Positions 51,289 through 60,632 of a DNA stretch of 64,000 nucleotides are shown here, one piece after another. Position 1 is the stretch's first letter. Every line of letters starts with the position of its first letter. The notes beneath the pieces were generated by a model that did no database searches, had not been told where the DNA came from, and worked only from the letters and a program-made list of their open reading frames with translations. The position numbers were made by a program, and so were the translations under genes. Origin of the DNA: Bradyrhizobium rifense (GTDB lineage: Bacteria > Pseudomonadota > Alphaproteobacteria > Rhizobiales > Xanthobacteraceae); NCBI RefSeq assembly GCF_008123425.1, contig NZ_VSSS01000063.1:44236-108235 (forward strand), written 5' to 3'.

Positions 51289-52275
51289 ATGACAATTCTC
51301 GTCACGGGCAGTGCTGGCCACCTCGGCGAGGCCATTCTCCGGACGCTCCGGCGTTGCGGGTCGCTGGTGCGCGGGATCGACCTGAAGGCATCGGCTTTTA
51401 CCGATGCCACGGGCTCGATCGTCGATCCCGGCTTCGTCCGGGCGCAGATGGACGGCGCCACCGCTGTCATCCATACGGCGACGCTGCACAAGCCGCATGT
51501 GGCGACCCACAGCAAGCAGGCCTTTGTCGATACCAACGTCACCGGCACGCTCAATCTGCTCGAGGCGGCGGTCGCTGCCGGCGTGAAGAGTTTTGTCTTC
51601 ACCAGCACCACCAGTGCATTCGGTTCCCAACTCCGGCCGGAGGCAGGCCAGGCCGCGGTGTGGGTCACCGAGGATTTGCCGTCGGTGCCCAAAAACATTT
51701 ACGGCACCACAAAACTGATGGCGGAAAATCTGTGCGAGTTGTTCTTTCGCGAGCGCGGGCTGCCGGTCGTGGTGTTGCGGACCTCGCGGTTCTTTCCGGA
51801 GGACGACGACGATCCCGCCATGCGGTCGGCCTACCCGCTGGACAACGCGCAAGCCAACGAGCTCCTCTATCGCCGGTTGGATATAGCGGACGCGGTGAGC
51901 GCCCATCTGCTCGCCGTGACGCGTGCGCCGCAGCTCGGCTTTGGGCGCTATATCGTCTCGGCTACAACCCCATTTGGGCAGCACCATCTCGCGGCGCTCG
52001 CCCGTGATGCGGCTGGTGTCGTGCGCGAGCTCTACCCGGATTGCGCCCAGCTCTATGCGACGCGCGGCTGGCGGCTCTTCCCCGAGATCGACCGCGTCTA
52101 CGTGAACGACCGCGCGCGGTGCGAGCTGGGTTGGCGTCCGGAATTCGATTTCGCCCATGTGCTGCGCAGCCTGCGCGATGGCTCCGATTTCCGCAGCTCC
52201 CTGGCGCGCGAGGTGGGAGCGAAGGGCTATCACGATACGCAATTTGACGATGGACCGTATCCCGTCGCCAAATAG
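51289..52275 (+). CDS. NAD-dependent epimerase/dehydratase
   Basis: 328 residues from ATG 51289. An extended SDR: the dinucleotide motif VTGSAGHLGEAI is at residues 5-16, and the catalytic YGTTKLMAEN (Tyr-x-x-x-Lys) near residue 139. C-terminal sugar-nucleotide-binding part with YPLDNAQANELLYRR and GRYIVSATTP. The substrate is not evident, and no polysaccharide genes are adjacent. It starts 76 bp after the tRNA. Confidence 0.85.
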   Translation: MTILVTGSAGHLGEAILRTLRRCGSLVRGIDLKASAFTDATGSIVDPGFVRAQMDGATAVIHTATLHKPHVATHSKQAFVDTNVTGTLNLLEAAVAAGVKSFVFTSTTSAFGSQLRPEAGQAAVWVTEDLPSVPKNIYGTTKLMAENLCELFFRERGLPVVVLRTSRFFPEDDDDPAMRSAYPLDNAQANELLYRRLDIADAVSAHLLAVTRAPQLGFGRYIVSATTPFGQHHLAALARDAAGVVRELYPDCAQLYATRGWRLFPEIDRVYVNDRARCELGWRPEFDFAHVLRSLRDGSDFRSSLAREVGAKGYHDTQFDDGPYPVAK

Positions 52276-52655
52276 TCGCCGCTTTTGTCAATTCGCACGA
52301 TGTTTCAGATGCGTGGTCGGCGTCACCGCGCACCATCCGGTCTCGGCCGTTCTACTGTGCATGGGGTTGTTTTCGCGGTTTTGGATTGGTCGACCATTCT
52401 GCTGCCTGCAAATGAGGCGTGCGTCATTGCGATTCCGCGTTGCAGCGAGAGCATTGTCGTCGCCGCGTTCGCTCCGAGAGAAAATCCGTCTCAATTTTTA
52501 TTGAGCGCAACTGCAGCGCACGCGACGCGCTTCTCACGGCTCGCAGATGTGCTAACCTTTTTGCGTCTGCCACCTCGACAGACTCCGAACTTCGCCTATT
52601 CGAACATCAAAATAAATACGTGCAGCCCTGACGGCTGCCTTAGGGGAGTGACGCG
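52276..52655. promoter_or_regulatory. Gene-free region before the PQQ dehydrogenase
   Basis: 380 bp with no credible gene. It holds the second copy of the 26-bp dispersed repeat at 52352-52377. A small hairpin GCAGCC-CTGAC-GGCTGC is at 52622-52638, directly before the ribosome binding site AGGGGAG of the next gene; it could affect its translation. No clear promoter was recognised. Confidence 0.5.
52352..52377. repeat. Short dispersed repeat, copy 2
   Basis: Identical to 12293-12318 over 26 bp. Both are in the same direction relative to the window and in gene-free DNA. Confidence 0.7.
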
Positions 52656-53924
52656 ATGAAATCGATCATCCATCGATCCGTGTTGGCGCTTGCAGCGGTT
52701 GCCCTTCTTGCCGGGACCAGCGTTGGCAATGCGCAGGACAAAAGCAAACCGCTGAAGAAATACGAATCCGGCACCAAGGAATTCTGGACCCATCCGCCGG
52801 ACGACTGGTTCCTCGGCGACGAGACCGAGGCGCAGAAGGGCCTCGCGCCGCCCTCGGGTCCGCCGACCGGCGCCTCCGATGCCGAGCTCGCCAACATCAT
52901 CAAGAAGGTGAAGCTGCCGGCGGGCTTCAAGATGGAGGTCTACGCCTCCGGCGTGCTGGCCGCGCGGCAGATGGCCTGGGGTGACAAGGGCACGCTGTTC
53001 GTCGGCTCGTTCGGCCTCGGCAACGTCTATGCCATCAAGGACAGCAACGGAAAGAAAGAGGTCAAGACCATCCTCAAGGGGCTGAACATGCCCACGGGTC
53101 TGGCCGTCAAGGACGGTGCGCTCTACGTCATCGCGGTCGACAAGCTGATCCGCTACGACGACATCGAAAACAAGCTCGACAATCCCGGCGAGGGCAAGGT
53201 CGTCTATGACGACATGCCGTCCTATGCCGCGCATGGCTGGAAGTATATCGCTGTCGACAAGGACGGCTGGTTCTACATTCCGTTCGGACCGCCCTTCAAC
53301 GTCGGCATTCCCCCGACCAGCGTCTCGCAGATCCGGCGCGTCGATCCCAAGACCGGCAACGCCGAAACCTACGCGCTCGGCGTTCGCAACTCGGTCGGCG
53401 GCGACGTCGATCCGCGCACCGGCAAGTACTGGTTCACGGAAAACGCCCGTGACTGGGTCAGCGACGATCTGCCCTCCGACAAGCTGAATATGATCTCGAA
53501 GATGGGCGAGCATTTCGGCTACCCCTACTGCCACCAGGGCGACCTTCCCGATCCGAAGTTCGCGATGGGCCACAAATGCTCCGAGTTCACGCCGCCCGTG
53601 CTGAATCTCGGTGCCCACGTCGCTCCGCTCGGCATGAAGTTCTATACCGGCGACCAGTTCCCCGCCGAGTACAAGAACAACATCCTGATCGCCGAGCACG
53701 GCTCCTGGAATCGCCACAAGTACCAGGGTGGCAACATCACGCGCGTGATCGTCGGGCCCGACGGCAAGAACGCCAAGAAGGAAGTGTTCGCCTCCGGCTG
53801 GATCGAAGGTGACCAGGGCTATCTCGGCCGTCCGGACGACATCATCCTCGCCAAGGACGGATCGATCCTCGTCGCCGACGACTGGGCCGGCGCGATCTAT
53901 CGCATCAGCTACAGCAAGAAGTAG
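52656..53924 (+). CDS. PQQ-dependent sugar dehydrogenase (sorbosone dehydrogenase-like)
   Basis: 422 residues. A signal peptide (residues 1-26, ending GNAQ) exports the protein to the periplasm. The rest is a six-bladed beta-propeller of the soluble glucose/sorbosone dehydrogenase type: repeated strands such as FKMEVYASGVLAARQMAWGD, MPTGLAVKDGALYVI, YALGVRNSVGGDVDPRTG, GWIEGDQGYLGRPDDIILAK. These bind PQQ and Ca2+ and oxidise sugars or aldehydes. The substrate is unknown. The neighbouring diheme cytochrome c is a plausible electron acceptor, and an intrinsic terminator sits between them. Confidence 0.9.
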   Translation: MKSIIHRSVLALAAVALLAGTSVGNAQDKSKPLKKYESGTKEFWTHPPDDWFLGDETEAQKGLAPPSGPPTGASDAELANIIKKVKLPAGFKMEVYASGVLAARQMAWGDKGTLFVGSFGLGNVYAIKDSNGKKEVKTILKGLNMPTGLAVKDGALYVIAVDKLIRYDDIENKLDNPGEGKVVYDDMPSYAAHGWKYIAVDKDGWFYIPFGPPFNVGIPPTSVSQIRRVDPKTGNAETYALGVRNSVGGDVDPRTGKYWFTENARDWVSDDLPSDKLNMISKMGEHFGYPYCHQGDLPDPKFAMGHKCSEFTPPVLNLGAHVAPLGMKFYTGDQFPAEYKNNILIAEHGSWNRHKYQGGNITRVIVGPDGKNAKKEVFASGWIEGDQGYLGRPDDIILAKDGSILVADDWAGAIYRISYSKK

Positions 53925-53938
53925 AGCGACATGACCAC

Positions 53939-53976
53939 GAGGCTGCGGTGGCCGAGAGGCGCCGCAGCCTCTTTCA
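53939..53976 (+). terminator. Intrinsic terminator after the PQQ dehydrogenase
   Basis: 10-bp stem GAGGCTGCGG/CCGCAGCCTC with a 13-base loop, followed by TTTCATTTC. It starts 15 bp past the stop. Confidence 0.8.
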
Positions 53977-53993
53977 TTTCAAATTCACATGCT

Positions 53994-54092
53994 GTCGTTC
54001 CGGACTGCGCGCCGCCCGCGCGTAAGCCTGGAACCCGTAACCCCGAATGGTGGTTATGGAGTCCGGGCGCGTCTTCAGCCGCCCGGAATGAC
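53994..54092. repeat. Imperfect repeat, family E-like, copy 2
   Basis: A stretch beginning gtcgttccggact and ending cccggaatgac in the gap before the cytochrome c gene, an imperfect inverted repeat. Compare 18254-18295. Confidence 0.5.
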
Positions 54093-54117
54093 AAGTCCGT
54101 CAGAGTGGAATTCCATC

Positions 54118-54711
54118 ATGCGCCGGCAGTTTATCTCGCACGCAATCAGCGCGGCTGCGCTCCTCACGCTTGGCGCCCTCTCCGCAAGTGCCGCCGACAA
54201 TACGGCCGTCCAGGAGAAGGCTGCCGTGTGCTCCGGCTGTCACGGCGAGAACGGCATCTCGCAGACCGAGAACATTCCCTCGCTGGCCGGTCAGCCGGAT
54301 CAATTCCTGCAATGGCAGCTCGTGTTCTTCCGCGCCGGCTCGCGCAAGAACGAGCAGATGCAGCCGATTGCCGAGGAGATCACCAACGAGGACGTCCGCA
54401 GTCTCGGCGCCTATTTCGCGGCCATGACGCCACCGAAAGCAGCTGAGGACAAGGATCCGGACTTGTCGCAGAAGGGCTCGCAAGTGGCCGTCGGCCGCCG
54501 CTGCGCCTCATGTCACACGGATAGCTTCGCCGGCACCAAGGCCGTCGCGCGGCTCGCGGGTCAGCGCGAGGAATATCTGGTCAAGGCGCTGCGCGACTAC
54601 AAGACCAGCCAGCGCGTCGGCGGCGGCGGCGCCGCGATGGCCGACGTCGCCTATCACATGAGCGATGAGGAAATCACCGCCGTCGCGCACTATCTCGCGT
54701 ATTTCAAATAG
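54118..54711 (+). CDS. Diheme c-type cytochrome
   Basis: 197 residues from ATG 54118. A signal peptide (residues 1-25, ending SASA) and two heme-binding CxxCH motifs, CSGCH (near residue 37) and CASCH (near residue 130), place it with c4/c553-like periplasmic cytochromes. Axial Met ligands are likely in the GENG... SLAGQPDQF and AMADVAYHMS regions. It follows the PQQ dehydrogenase and may take its electrons to an oxidase. Confidence 0.9.
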   Translation: MRRQFISHAISAAALLTLGALSASAADNTAVQEKAAVCSGCHGENGISQTENIPSLAGQPDQFLQWQLVFFRAGSRKNEQMQPIAEEITNEDVRSLGAYFAAMTPPKAAEDKDPDLSQKGSQVAVGRRCASCHTDSFAGTKAVARLAGQREEYLVKALRDYKTSQRVGGGGAAMADVAYHMSDEEITAVAHYLAYFK

Positions 54712-54723
54712 CGGAACGGGCGG

Positions 54724-55647
54724 CTATCCCGCCCGCTGCTTCTCATACGCCTTGAGATGTGTGTAGGCGATGCGCAGCTTCGGCACCGGGACCTTGGCGG
54801 CATCGGCGCGCGCGATGAGATCGCCGATCACGTGATCGGCCTCGACCGGAAAGCCTCCCTTGATGTCGCGGAACATCGAGGCCGTCATCGGCGAGCCTTC
54901 GGTGGTGAGGTTGCCCTTCACGCGCTCGAAGAACGGACCGCCCGGCGTGTAGCCCGACGCGGTGGCGATCGAGCTGGTTTCATCGAGCATGCCGAGCAAA
55001 AAGTCGCGGCCGCCAGGCGCGGCGAGAATGTTGCCGACGGAGGTGCGCATCAGGCTGGTGCTTGCGGCGAGCGAGGACAGGAACACCCACTTCTCCCACA
55101 TGTCCTGCATGATGTTCTGGCTGGCGGTGGCGCCGTTGATGCCGCTCTTGAAGGCTTCGTCGATCGCCTTGACGCGATCCGATAATTTGCCGTCGCGCTC
55201 GCCGTAATTGATCGACTGCATCGGCTGCAGCTGCACCACCTCGCGCTTTTCGTTCAAGGTCGCGGCGATGGCGCAGAGACCGCCGAGCACGCGCTCCTCG
55301 CCGAACTTTTGGTCGAGCGTATCGAGATGCTTCATGCCGTTGAGCATCGGGATGATCGCGGTGTTCGGCCCGACTGCGGCGGCGAACGAGGTGATGGCGT
55401 CGTCGAGATCGAACGCCTTGCAGCTGAGCAGCACGACGTCGAATTTTTCCTTGAGCGCGTCTGCCTGCACGGTCGGCGGATTCTTCAGCGTCACATCGCC
55501 ATTCGGGCTCTTGATGACGAGGCCGTCGCTCGCGAGCTCGCTGGCGCGGCGCGGCCGGACCAGGAATGTGACGTCGCGGCCGGCCTGCAACAGCCTGCCA
55601 CCAAAATAGCCGCCGATGGCGCCGGCGCCGACCACGAGGATACGCAT
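54724..55647 (-). CDS. Ketopantoate reductase-family protein
   Basis: 307 residues. The NADPH-binding motif ILVVGAGAIGGYFGGRL is at residues 3-19, and the C-terminal domain has the conserved Lys in MWEKWVFLSSLAAS near residue 184. PanE makes pantoate, but the family has many paralogues, so the substrate is not certain. It converges with the cytochrome gene, with 12 bp between the stops. Confidence 0.88.
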   Translation of the reverse strand: MRILVVGAGAIGGYFGGRLLQAGRDVTFLVRPRRASELASDGLVIKSPNGDVTLKNPPTVQADALKEKFDVVLLSCKAFDLDDAITSFAAAVGPNTAIIPMLNGMKHLDTLDQKFGEERVLGGLCAIAATLNEKREVVQLQPMQSINYGERDGKLSDRVKAIDEAFKSGINGATASQNIMQDMWEKWVFLSSLAASTSLMRTSVGNILAAPGGRDFLLGMLDETSSIATASGYTPGGPFFERVKGNLTTEGSPMTASMFRDIKGGFPVEADHVIGDLIARADAAKVPVPKLRIAYTHLKAYEKQRAG

Positions 55648-55759
55648 GGGAAAGTCCTTATTGTTGCTATTGGCGGTCTATCTATAGTCGCCCTTGCGCG
55701 CGAAGCGAAGCAACCCGGAATGTTACCGCGATCACATTCTGTCGCCGAAGATGCGGAGA

Positions 55760-56368
55760 CTACTTCTCCAGCACCATCTCCTCGACCTCGCGCAGCTGCT
55801 CCTTGCCGAAAAACATCTCGTCACCGACGAAGAAGGTCGGCGAGCCGAATGCGCCGCGGGCGACTGCCTCCTCGGTGTTCTTGATCAGCTTGCCTTTCAC
55901 CTCGGGCTCCCCGGCGCGGGCGAACAGCTTTTGAGCATCGAGACCCGAGGACGCCAACGCCTTCGCCGCGACCTCGGGGTCGTCCATCTTCTTCGGCTCG
56001 CGCCACATGTGGTGGAAGGCGGCGTCGACATATTTTTCGAATACGCCCTCGAGCTGCGCCGCGATCGCCGTGCGCATCAGGTTCAGCGTGTTGACGGGGA
56101 AGAACGGATTCATGACATAGGGCGGAACTTGGAAACGCTTGACGAAGCGCTCGGTCTCGACCTGCTGGAATTCGCGCTTGTTCTTGACGCCGGCGAGCGT
56201 CTCGGCCGGCGACTTGTTGTTGGTCGACTTGAAGATGCCGCCGAGCAGGATCGGCACATATTCGAATTTGACGCCGATGCGCTGCTCGATCGCCGGGATC
56301 GCCAGATGGCTGAGATAGGCGTTCGGGCTGCCGAAATCGAACAGGAATTGTGGGGCTGTGCGGGTCAA
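55760..56368 (-). CDS. 2-hydroxychromene-2-carboxylate isomerase-like protein (DsbA family)
   Basis: 202 residues from TTG 56368, preceded by AGGGAGAAC; a GTG at 56389 is the alternative. Thioredoxin-fold isomerase of the kappa-GST/DsbA superfamily: FLFDFGSPNAYLSH near the start, with Ser in place of the DsbA CxxC, and GAFGSPTFFVGDEMFFGKEQ near the end. HCCA isomerase acts in naphthalene breakdown with glutathione; here no aromatic-degradation genes are adjacent. A GSH-dependent isomerase is the safe call. Confidence 0.87.
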   Translation of the reverse strand: MTRTAPQFLFDFGSPNAYLSHLAIPAIEQRIGVKFEYVPILLGGIFKSTNNKSPAETLAGVKNKREFQQVETERFVKRFQVPPYVMNPFFPVNTLNLMRTAIAAQLEGVFEKYVDAAFHHMWREPKKMDDPEVAAKALASSGLDAQKLFARAGEPEVKGKLIKNTEEAVARGAFGSPTFFVGDEMFFGKEQLREVEEMVLEK

Positions 56369-56458
56369 ATTCGTTCTCCCTGACGTCACTTTTCACCCAT
56401 TGTGGCGCAGGGCGCGCTACAGGTCCACCGTTTAATGACGGTCATAATATCTTGATGA

Positions 56459-57808
56459 TCAGATCAGGCGCGGGATTGCCTTCTTGCGCCAGACCAGGAG
56501 GTAATAGCCCATCTGCAAAACGAACATGGCGCAGAACACGATCGGATAGGCGGCCCATACGCCGACGAGGCCGATCGTGCGGCTCAGGATCACCGCCGAC
56601 GGCAGCTCGATCGCGACGATGGCGAAGATCGACAGCAGCATGGGTGTCAGCGCAACGCCGGCGGCGCGCATGGCGCCGGAAAACGTCGTCGCAAGGCCGA
56701 ACGGCACCGAGCTCCACAAGGCGATGATGAGCAGCCCCTTCGCCAGATCGAGCACGGTGCTGTCGGTGATGAAGATGCCGAGCACGCTGCGCGGCATCAG
56801 GTAAATCAGTGCGACCAAACCGCCCGTCAGCACGAGGTTGAACGCAAGTCCGGTGCGGACGATGCCGTCGAGCCGCGCCCGGTCGCCGCCGCCGATGGCC
56901 TGCGCGCCGAGGATCGAGACCGCGATCGAAATCGACAGCGCCGTGAACTGCGTGTAGCCCATCACCTGATTGACCGCGCCGTAAGCCGCGGTTGCGTCCG
57001 AGCCGAAGCCGTTGACGAGGCCGAGCAGAACCAGCTCGGCGATCGCCATCACGACCATGCCGACCGCACTGGGTAATCCAATGCCGAGGATCTGTCCGAT
57101 CACAGCGCGATTGAGCCGCACATGGCGCAGCAGTGCGACGTCCGGTGCGAGCGCGTGCTTCTTCCGCAGCAGATAGGCTGCCAGCGCGAGCAGCGTCACT
57201 GCGTTGGAGATCGCAGCCGCCCAGGCCGGGCTGGTGATGCCGAACGCAGGCAGTCCGAATGCGCCGCGGATCAACATCGGCGTCAGGATCAGGCCGATCG
57301 CTGTCGACAACGCCAACGCCAGCAGCGGTGTCACGGCATCACCGACGCCGCGGATCATCGCCGTCATCAGCAGGAACACGAAGCCGAGCGGCATCGTCAG
57401 CAGCATGATGCGCGCATAGGCGCTGGCCTGGTCAAGAATGTCTGCGGGCGTCGCGAGCGCCATCATCAATTGCCGGCTGAAGAGCCCGCCGATCAGTCCC
57501 ACGGATATCGAGAGCAGCAGGCCGACCGCGAGCGTCGTGCCGACGACGCTTTTGATCCTCCCGTGCTCGCCCGCACCAAAGGCCTGGCCGATCAGCACGG
57601 TGGCGCCGGTGCTCAGGCCCATGACGAAGGCGAACAGAAAGAAAAACACCGGGAAGAATGTCGAGACCGCCGCCAGTGCATCCACGCCGATCATCTGGCC
57701 GAGATAGACATTGCTGACGGTGCCAAACAACGATTGCAGCGCGTTGCTCAGCATCAACGGTGCGAGGAAGCGCAGGAAGCTTTTCCAGACCGGTTTTGGA
57801 GCAGACAT
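56459..57808 (-). CDS. MATE-family efflux transporter
   Basis: 449 residues from ATG 57808 (GAAAGG upstream; ATG 57823 is the alternative). Twelve membrane helices in two similar halves. LMLSNALQSLFGTVSNVYLG near residue 18 and GLSTGATVLIGQAFGAGEHG near residue 65 are the N-terminal half's family motifs, and GILGAQAIGGGDRARL-type sequence recurs in the second half. MATE pumps export cationic drugs or metabolites with Na+ or H+. No regulator is adjacent. Confidence 0.92.
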   Translation of the reverse strand: MSAPKPVWKSFLRFLAPLMLSNALQSLFGTVSNVYLGQMIGVDALAAVSTFFPVFFFLFAFVMGLSTGATVLIGQAFGAGEHGRIKSVVGTTLAVGLLLSISVGLIGGLFSRQLMMALATPADILDQASAYARIMLLTMPLGFVFLLMTAMIRGVGDAVTPLLALALSTAIGLILTPMLIRGAFGLPAFGITSPAWAAAISNAVTLLALAAYLLRKKHALAPDVALLRHVRLNRAVIGQILGIGLPSAVGMVVMAIAELVLLGLVNGFGSDATAAYGAVNQVMGYTQFTALSISIAVSILGAQAIGGGDRARLDGIVRTGLAFNLVLTGGLVALIYLMPRSVLGIFITDSTVLDLAKGLLIIALWSSVPFGLATTFSGAMRAAGVALTPMLLSIFAIVAIELPSAVILSRTIGLVGVWAAYPIVFCAMFVLQMGYYLLVWRKKAIPRLI

Positions 57809-57898
57809 GGATGTGCCTTTCATCGGGCGAGCAGAGCCGTTGCCGCACGATGCGCGCGGCTTGGCCGTCGATGGGGTTGTTGGAGAGCGGCGCGCGGT

Positions 57899-58480
57899 TT
57901 ACGCGCGGTCGCTGTAGGCGAGCTTGACGATGTGGTCGCGGATGTCGGCCGGCCAGTCGGCGATCAATCCGGTGAAGCGCCGCCGGTCATCCGCAAACAG
58001 CGCACGCGAGGCTTCCTCGAACTGCGCCAGATTGCCGGTCATGGTCGACATGAAGTGATAGGCCGCATCGCGCGCCTGCCGCTCGCGGTCCTTGTCGCCG
58101 CTCGCGCGTCGCGCCTCGTCGACGAGTTTTCGTAGCGCGACCGAAGCGCCGCCGGGCTGCGCGCCGAGCCACTCCCAGTGTCGCGGCAGCAGCGTCACCT
58201 CGCGCGCGACCACGCCGAGCTTCGGCCGGCCGCGGCCGCGCGGTTCGGTTGGTGGAGCAGTCTCCTCAACCGGCGGCGGGATCAGCTTCGCCAGACGCGC
58301 CAGCACCTCGCGGTCGCCGCCGCGCAGATCGAAGTCGATCGATCGGCCCGTGGCGTCCTCGAAGATGATGATGGGCTCGTCCGGCCGTGGCGCCACGCGC
58401 TTGACGACGAGCGCGACCTCTCCGGCCGGCCCCGACGCCAGGCGGCGCGGCCCCTGGAAGGCGGTGAAAGTCTTTTGCAT
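57899..58480 (-). CDS. DUF2239-family protein
   Basis: 193 residues from ATG 58480 (ATGs at 58489 and 58495 are alternatives; none has a strong ribosome binding site). The conserved block RPKLGVVAREVTLLPRHWEW lies near residue 94, followed by SVALRKLVDEARR. No known domain function. It is divergent from a GST gene over a cluster of operator-like repeats. Confidence 0.85.
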   Translation of the reverse strand: MQKTFTAFQGPRRLASGPAGEVALVVKRVAPRPDEPIIIFEDATGRSIDFDLRGGDREVLARLAKLIPPPVEETAPPTEPRGRGRPKLGVVAREVTLLPRHWEWLGAQPGGASVALRKLVDEARRASGDKDRERQARDAAYHFMSTMTGNLAQFEEASRALFADDRRRFTGLIADWPADIRDHIVKLAYSDRA

Positions 58481-58518
58481 TGAAATCATTGCCATATTGA
58501 AGACGTTGGCGAATTTAA

Positions 58519-58573
58519 TACCCGGGTAAATTGCTGAGGTCAATATACCCGGATGAAAATATCCATCCGGATG
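58519..58573. promoter_or_regulatory. Cluster of three operator-like repeats
   Basis: TACCCGGGTA (58519-58528, perfect palindrome), ATACCCGGAT (58545-58554) and CATCCGGATG (58564-58573, perfect palindrome). They share a CCGG core. They lie between DUF2239 and gst, about 40-95 bp from the first and 70-125 bp from the second. No regulator gene is next to them, so the binding protein is encoded elsewhere or is the DUF2239 protein. Confidence 0.6.
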
Positions 58574-58643
58574 GCTCGACATTGCAGTCCCGGACTGGCA
58601 CCTACGCGGCCGACCGACCACGCCTAGCCCTGAGGATCTCGCG

Positions 58644-59309
58644 ATGCTGACCGTCCACCACCTCAACAATTCGCGTTCGCAGCGGGTGCTGTGGCTGCTC
58701 GAGGAGTTGGGCGTGCCCTACGAGATCGTGCGCTATCAGCGCCAGCCCGATATGCGCGCGCCGAAGGAACTGCGCGCGATCCATCCGCTGGGCAAGTCGC
58801 CGGTCATCACCGACAACGGCAACACCATCGCCGAGTCCGGCGCGATCATCGAATATCTCATCGCGACCTACGGCAATGGCCGGCTGATCCCGCCGCCGAA
58901 CACGCCGGAGCGGCTGCGCTTCACCTATTGGCTGCATTATGCCGAGGGCTCCGCGATGTCGCCGCTGCTCTTGAAGCTGCTGTTCACGCTGATGCCGAAG
59001 CGCGCGCCGGCGCTGCTTCGTCCGCTGGTGCGCAAGGTCTCGAACCAGGCGCTCACCGCGCTGGTCAATCCGCAGCTCAAGCAGCACATGGACTATTGGG
59101 AAGGCGAACTCGGAAAGACCGAGTGGTTCGCCGGCAACGAGTTCACCGCGGCCGACATCCAGATGAGCTTTCCGCTTGAAGCAGCGCAAGCGCGTGGCGG
59201 GCTCGAGCAGGGCCATCCCAAGGCGATGGCGTTCCTGGAGCGCATCCATGCGCGGCCGGCCTATGCGCGCGCCCTCGAGAAGGGCGGGCCGTACCAAGTG
59301 GGGCGGTAA
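58644..59309 (+). CDS. Glutathione S-transferase family protein
   Basis: 221 residues. The N-terminal thioredoxin-like domain starts MLTVHHLNNSRSQRVLWLLE, where Ser/Asn near residue 9-12 takes the catalytic place. LGKSPVITDNG is the cis-Pro loop near residue 49 and AESGAIIEYL the glutathione-binding Glu-Ser motif near residue 63. The C-terminal helical domain has EWFAGNEFTAADIQMSFPL. Substrate unknown. Confidence 0.93.
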   Translation: MLTVHHLNNSRSQRVLWLLEELGVPYEIVRYQRQPDMRAPKELRAIHPLGKSPVITDNGNTIAESGAIIEYLIATYGNGRLIPPPNTPERLRFTYWLHYAEGSAMSPLLLKLLFTLMPKRAPALLRPLVRKVSNQALTALVNPQLKQHMDYWEGELGKTEWFAGNEFTAADIQMSFPLEAAQARGGLEQGHPKAMAFLERIHARPAYARALEKGGPYQVGR

Positions 59310-59336
59310 GTTTCCTCACCGCCCCGATATGACCTG

Positions 59337-60632
59337 TCAGTCCGCGTGTAGCACGCGACCGCGCGTCTCCGGCAGTGCGAAGGCGGCGATGAAGAACAGC
59401 GCGTAAGCTGCCACCGCGAAGATCGCGATTGCGTTCGCGAGCGACGTCGACGCCGAGAGCGCGCCGACAAGAAACGGGAACAGCGCGCCGATGCCGCGGC
59501 CGAAATTGTAGCAAAAGCCCTGGCCCGAGCCGCGCAGCCGCGTCGGATAGAGTTCGGTCAGGAATGCGCCGATCCCTGAGAAATAGCCGGAGGCGAAGAA
59601 GCCCAGCGGGAAGCCGAGCACCCACAGGATCTCGTTGGTGAGCGGCAGCTGCGTATAGAGCAGCACGATGGCGATCGCGCCGATAGAGAAGGTCAGGAAC
59701 AGGTTGCGCCGTCCGATCCGGTCGGCGAGCCAGGCGCCGACCAGATAGCCGATGAACGAGCCGATGATCAGCGTCGAGAGATAGCCGGTCGAGCCGACGA
59801 TCGACAGATGCCGCTCCTTGGTCAGAAACTGCGGCACCCAGAAGGTGATGGCGTAGTAGCCGCCCTGGCAGCCCGTTGCGGCGAGCGACGCGAGAATCGT
59901 GGTCTTCAAAATCGGGCCCGAAAAGATCTCCCAGAGCGCGGGGCGGTCGCCGCTCGCGGCCTGCTTCGCGCGGGCCTCAGCCGCGATCTCGGGCTCCGTG
60001 ACGGAGCGGCGGATATAGAACACCAGCAGCGCCGGAAGCGCGCCGATCACGAACATCCAGCGCCACGCCGTCTCCGCCGGCATCATTGAGAACAGGATCG
60101 CCTGCGACAGCACTGCAAGGCCCCAGCCGACGGCCCAGCCCGACTGCACCGAGCCGACCGCGCGTCCGCGATATTGCGGCCGGATCGCCTCGCCCATCAG
60201 CACGGCGCCCGCGGCCCATTCGCCGCCGAAGCCGAGACCAAGCACGGCGCGCGCGATCAGAAGCTGCTCGAAATTCTGCACGACCGCGCAGACCAGCGAG
60301 AAGACCGAGAACCAGATGATGGTAATCTGGAGCGTCTTGACCCGGCCGATATGGTCGGAGAGATAGCCGCCAAGCCAGCCGCCGATGGCGGAAGCCAGCA
60401 GCGTCACCGTGCCGGCTAGGCCGGCTGAGGCTGCATCGACCTTCCACAGCGCGATGATGGTGCCGATCACCAGCGGGTAGATCATGAAGTCCATGCCGTC
60501 GAGCGCCCAGCCTGCCGCGCAGGCCCAGAACGTCCTTCGCTCCGGCGCATTCATGTCGCGATAGAAGGCGAGAAGACTGGTGTCCTCGATCTCGGCGCGT
60601 TCGATGCGCCCAGTCGGATCGGCTGTGGTCAT
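59337..60632 (-). CDS. MFS transporter, aromatic-acid/sugar:H+ symporter type
   Basis: 431 residues with twelve membrane helices. The MFS loop motif GGYLSDHIGRVK is near residue 88, and the second at GAWLADRIGRRN near residue 303. GLGFGGEWAAGAVLM near residue 133 is typical of the AAHS/sugar-transporter group. Import of an organic acid is the likely role. There are no adjacent catabolic genes. Confidence 0.9.
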   Translation of the reverse strand: MTTADPTGRIERAEIEDTSLLAFYRDMNAPERRTFWACAAGWALDGMDFMIYPLVIGTIIALWKVDAASAGLAGTVTLLASAIGGWLGGYLSDHIGRVKTLQITIIWFSVFSLVCAVVQNFEQLLIARAVLGLGFGGEWAAGAVLMGEAIRPQYRGRAVGSVQSGWAVGWGLAVLSQAILFSMMPAETAWRWMFVIGALPALLVFYIRRSVTEPEIAAEARAKQAASGDRPALWEIFSGPILKTTILASLAATGCQGGYYAITFWVPQFLTKERHLSIVGSTGYLSTLIIGSFIGYLVGAWLADRIGRRNLFLTFSIGAIAIVLLYTQLPLTNEILWVLGFPLGFFASGYFSGIGAFLTELYPTRLRGSGQGFCYNFGRGIGALFPFLVGALSASTSLANAIAIFAVAAYALFFIAAFALPETRGRVLHAD

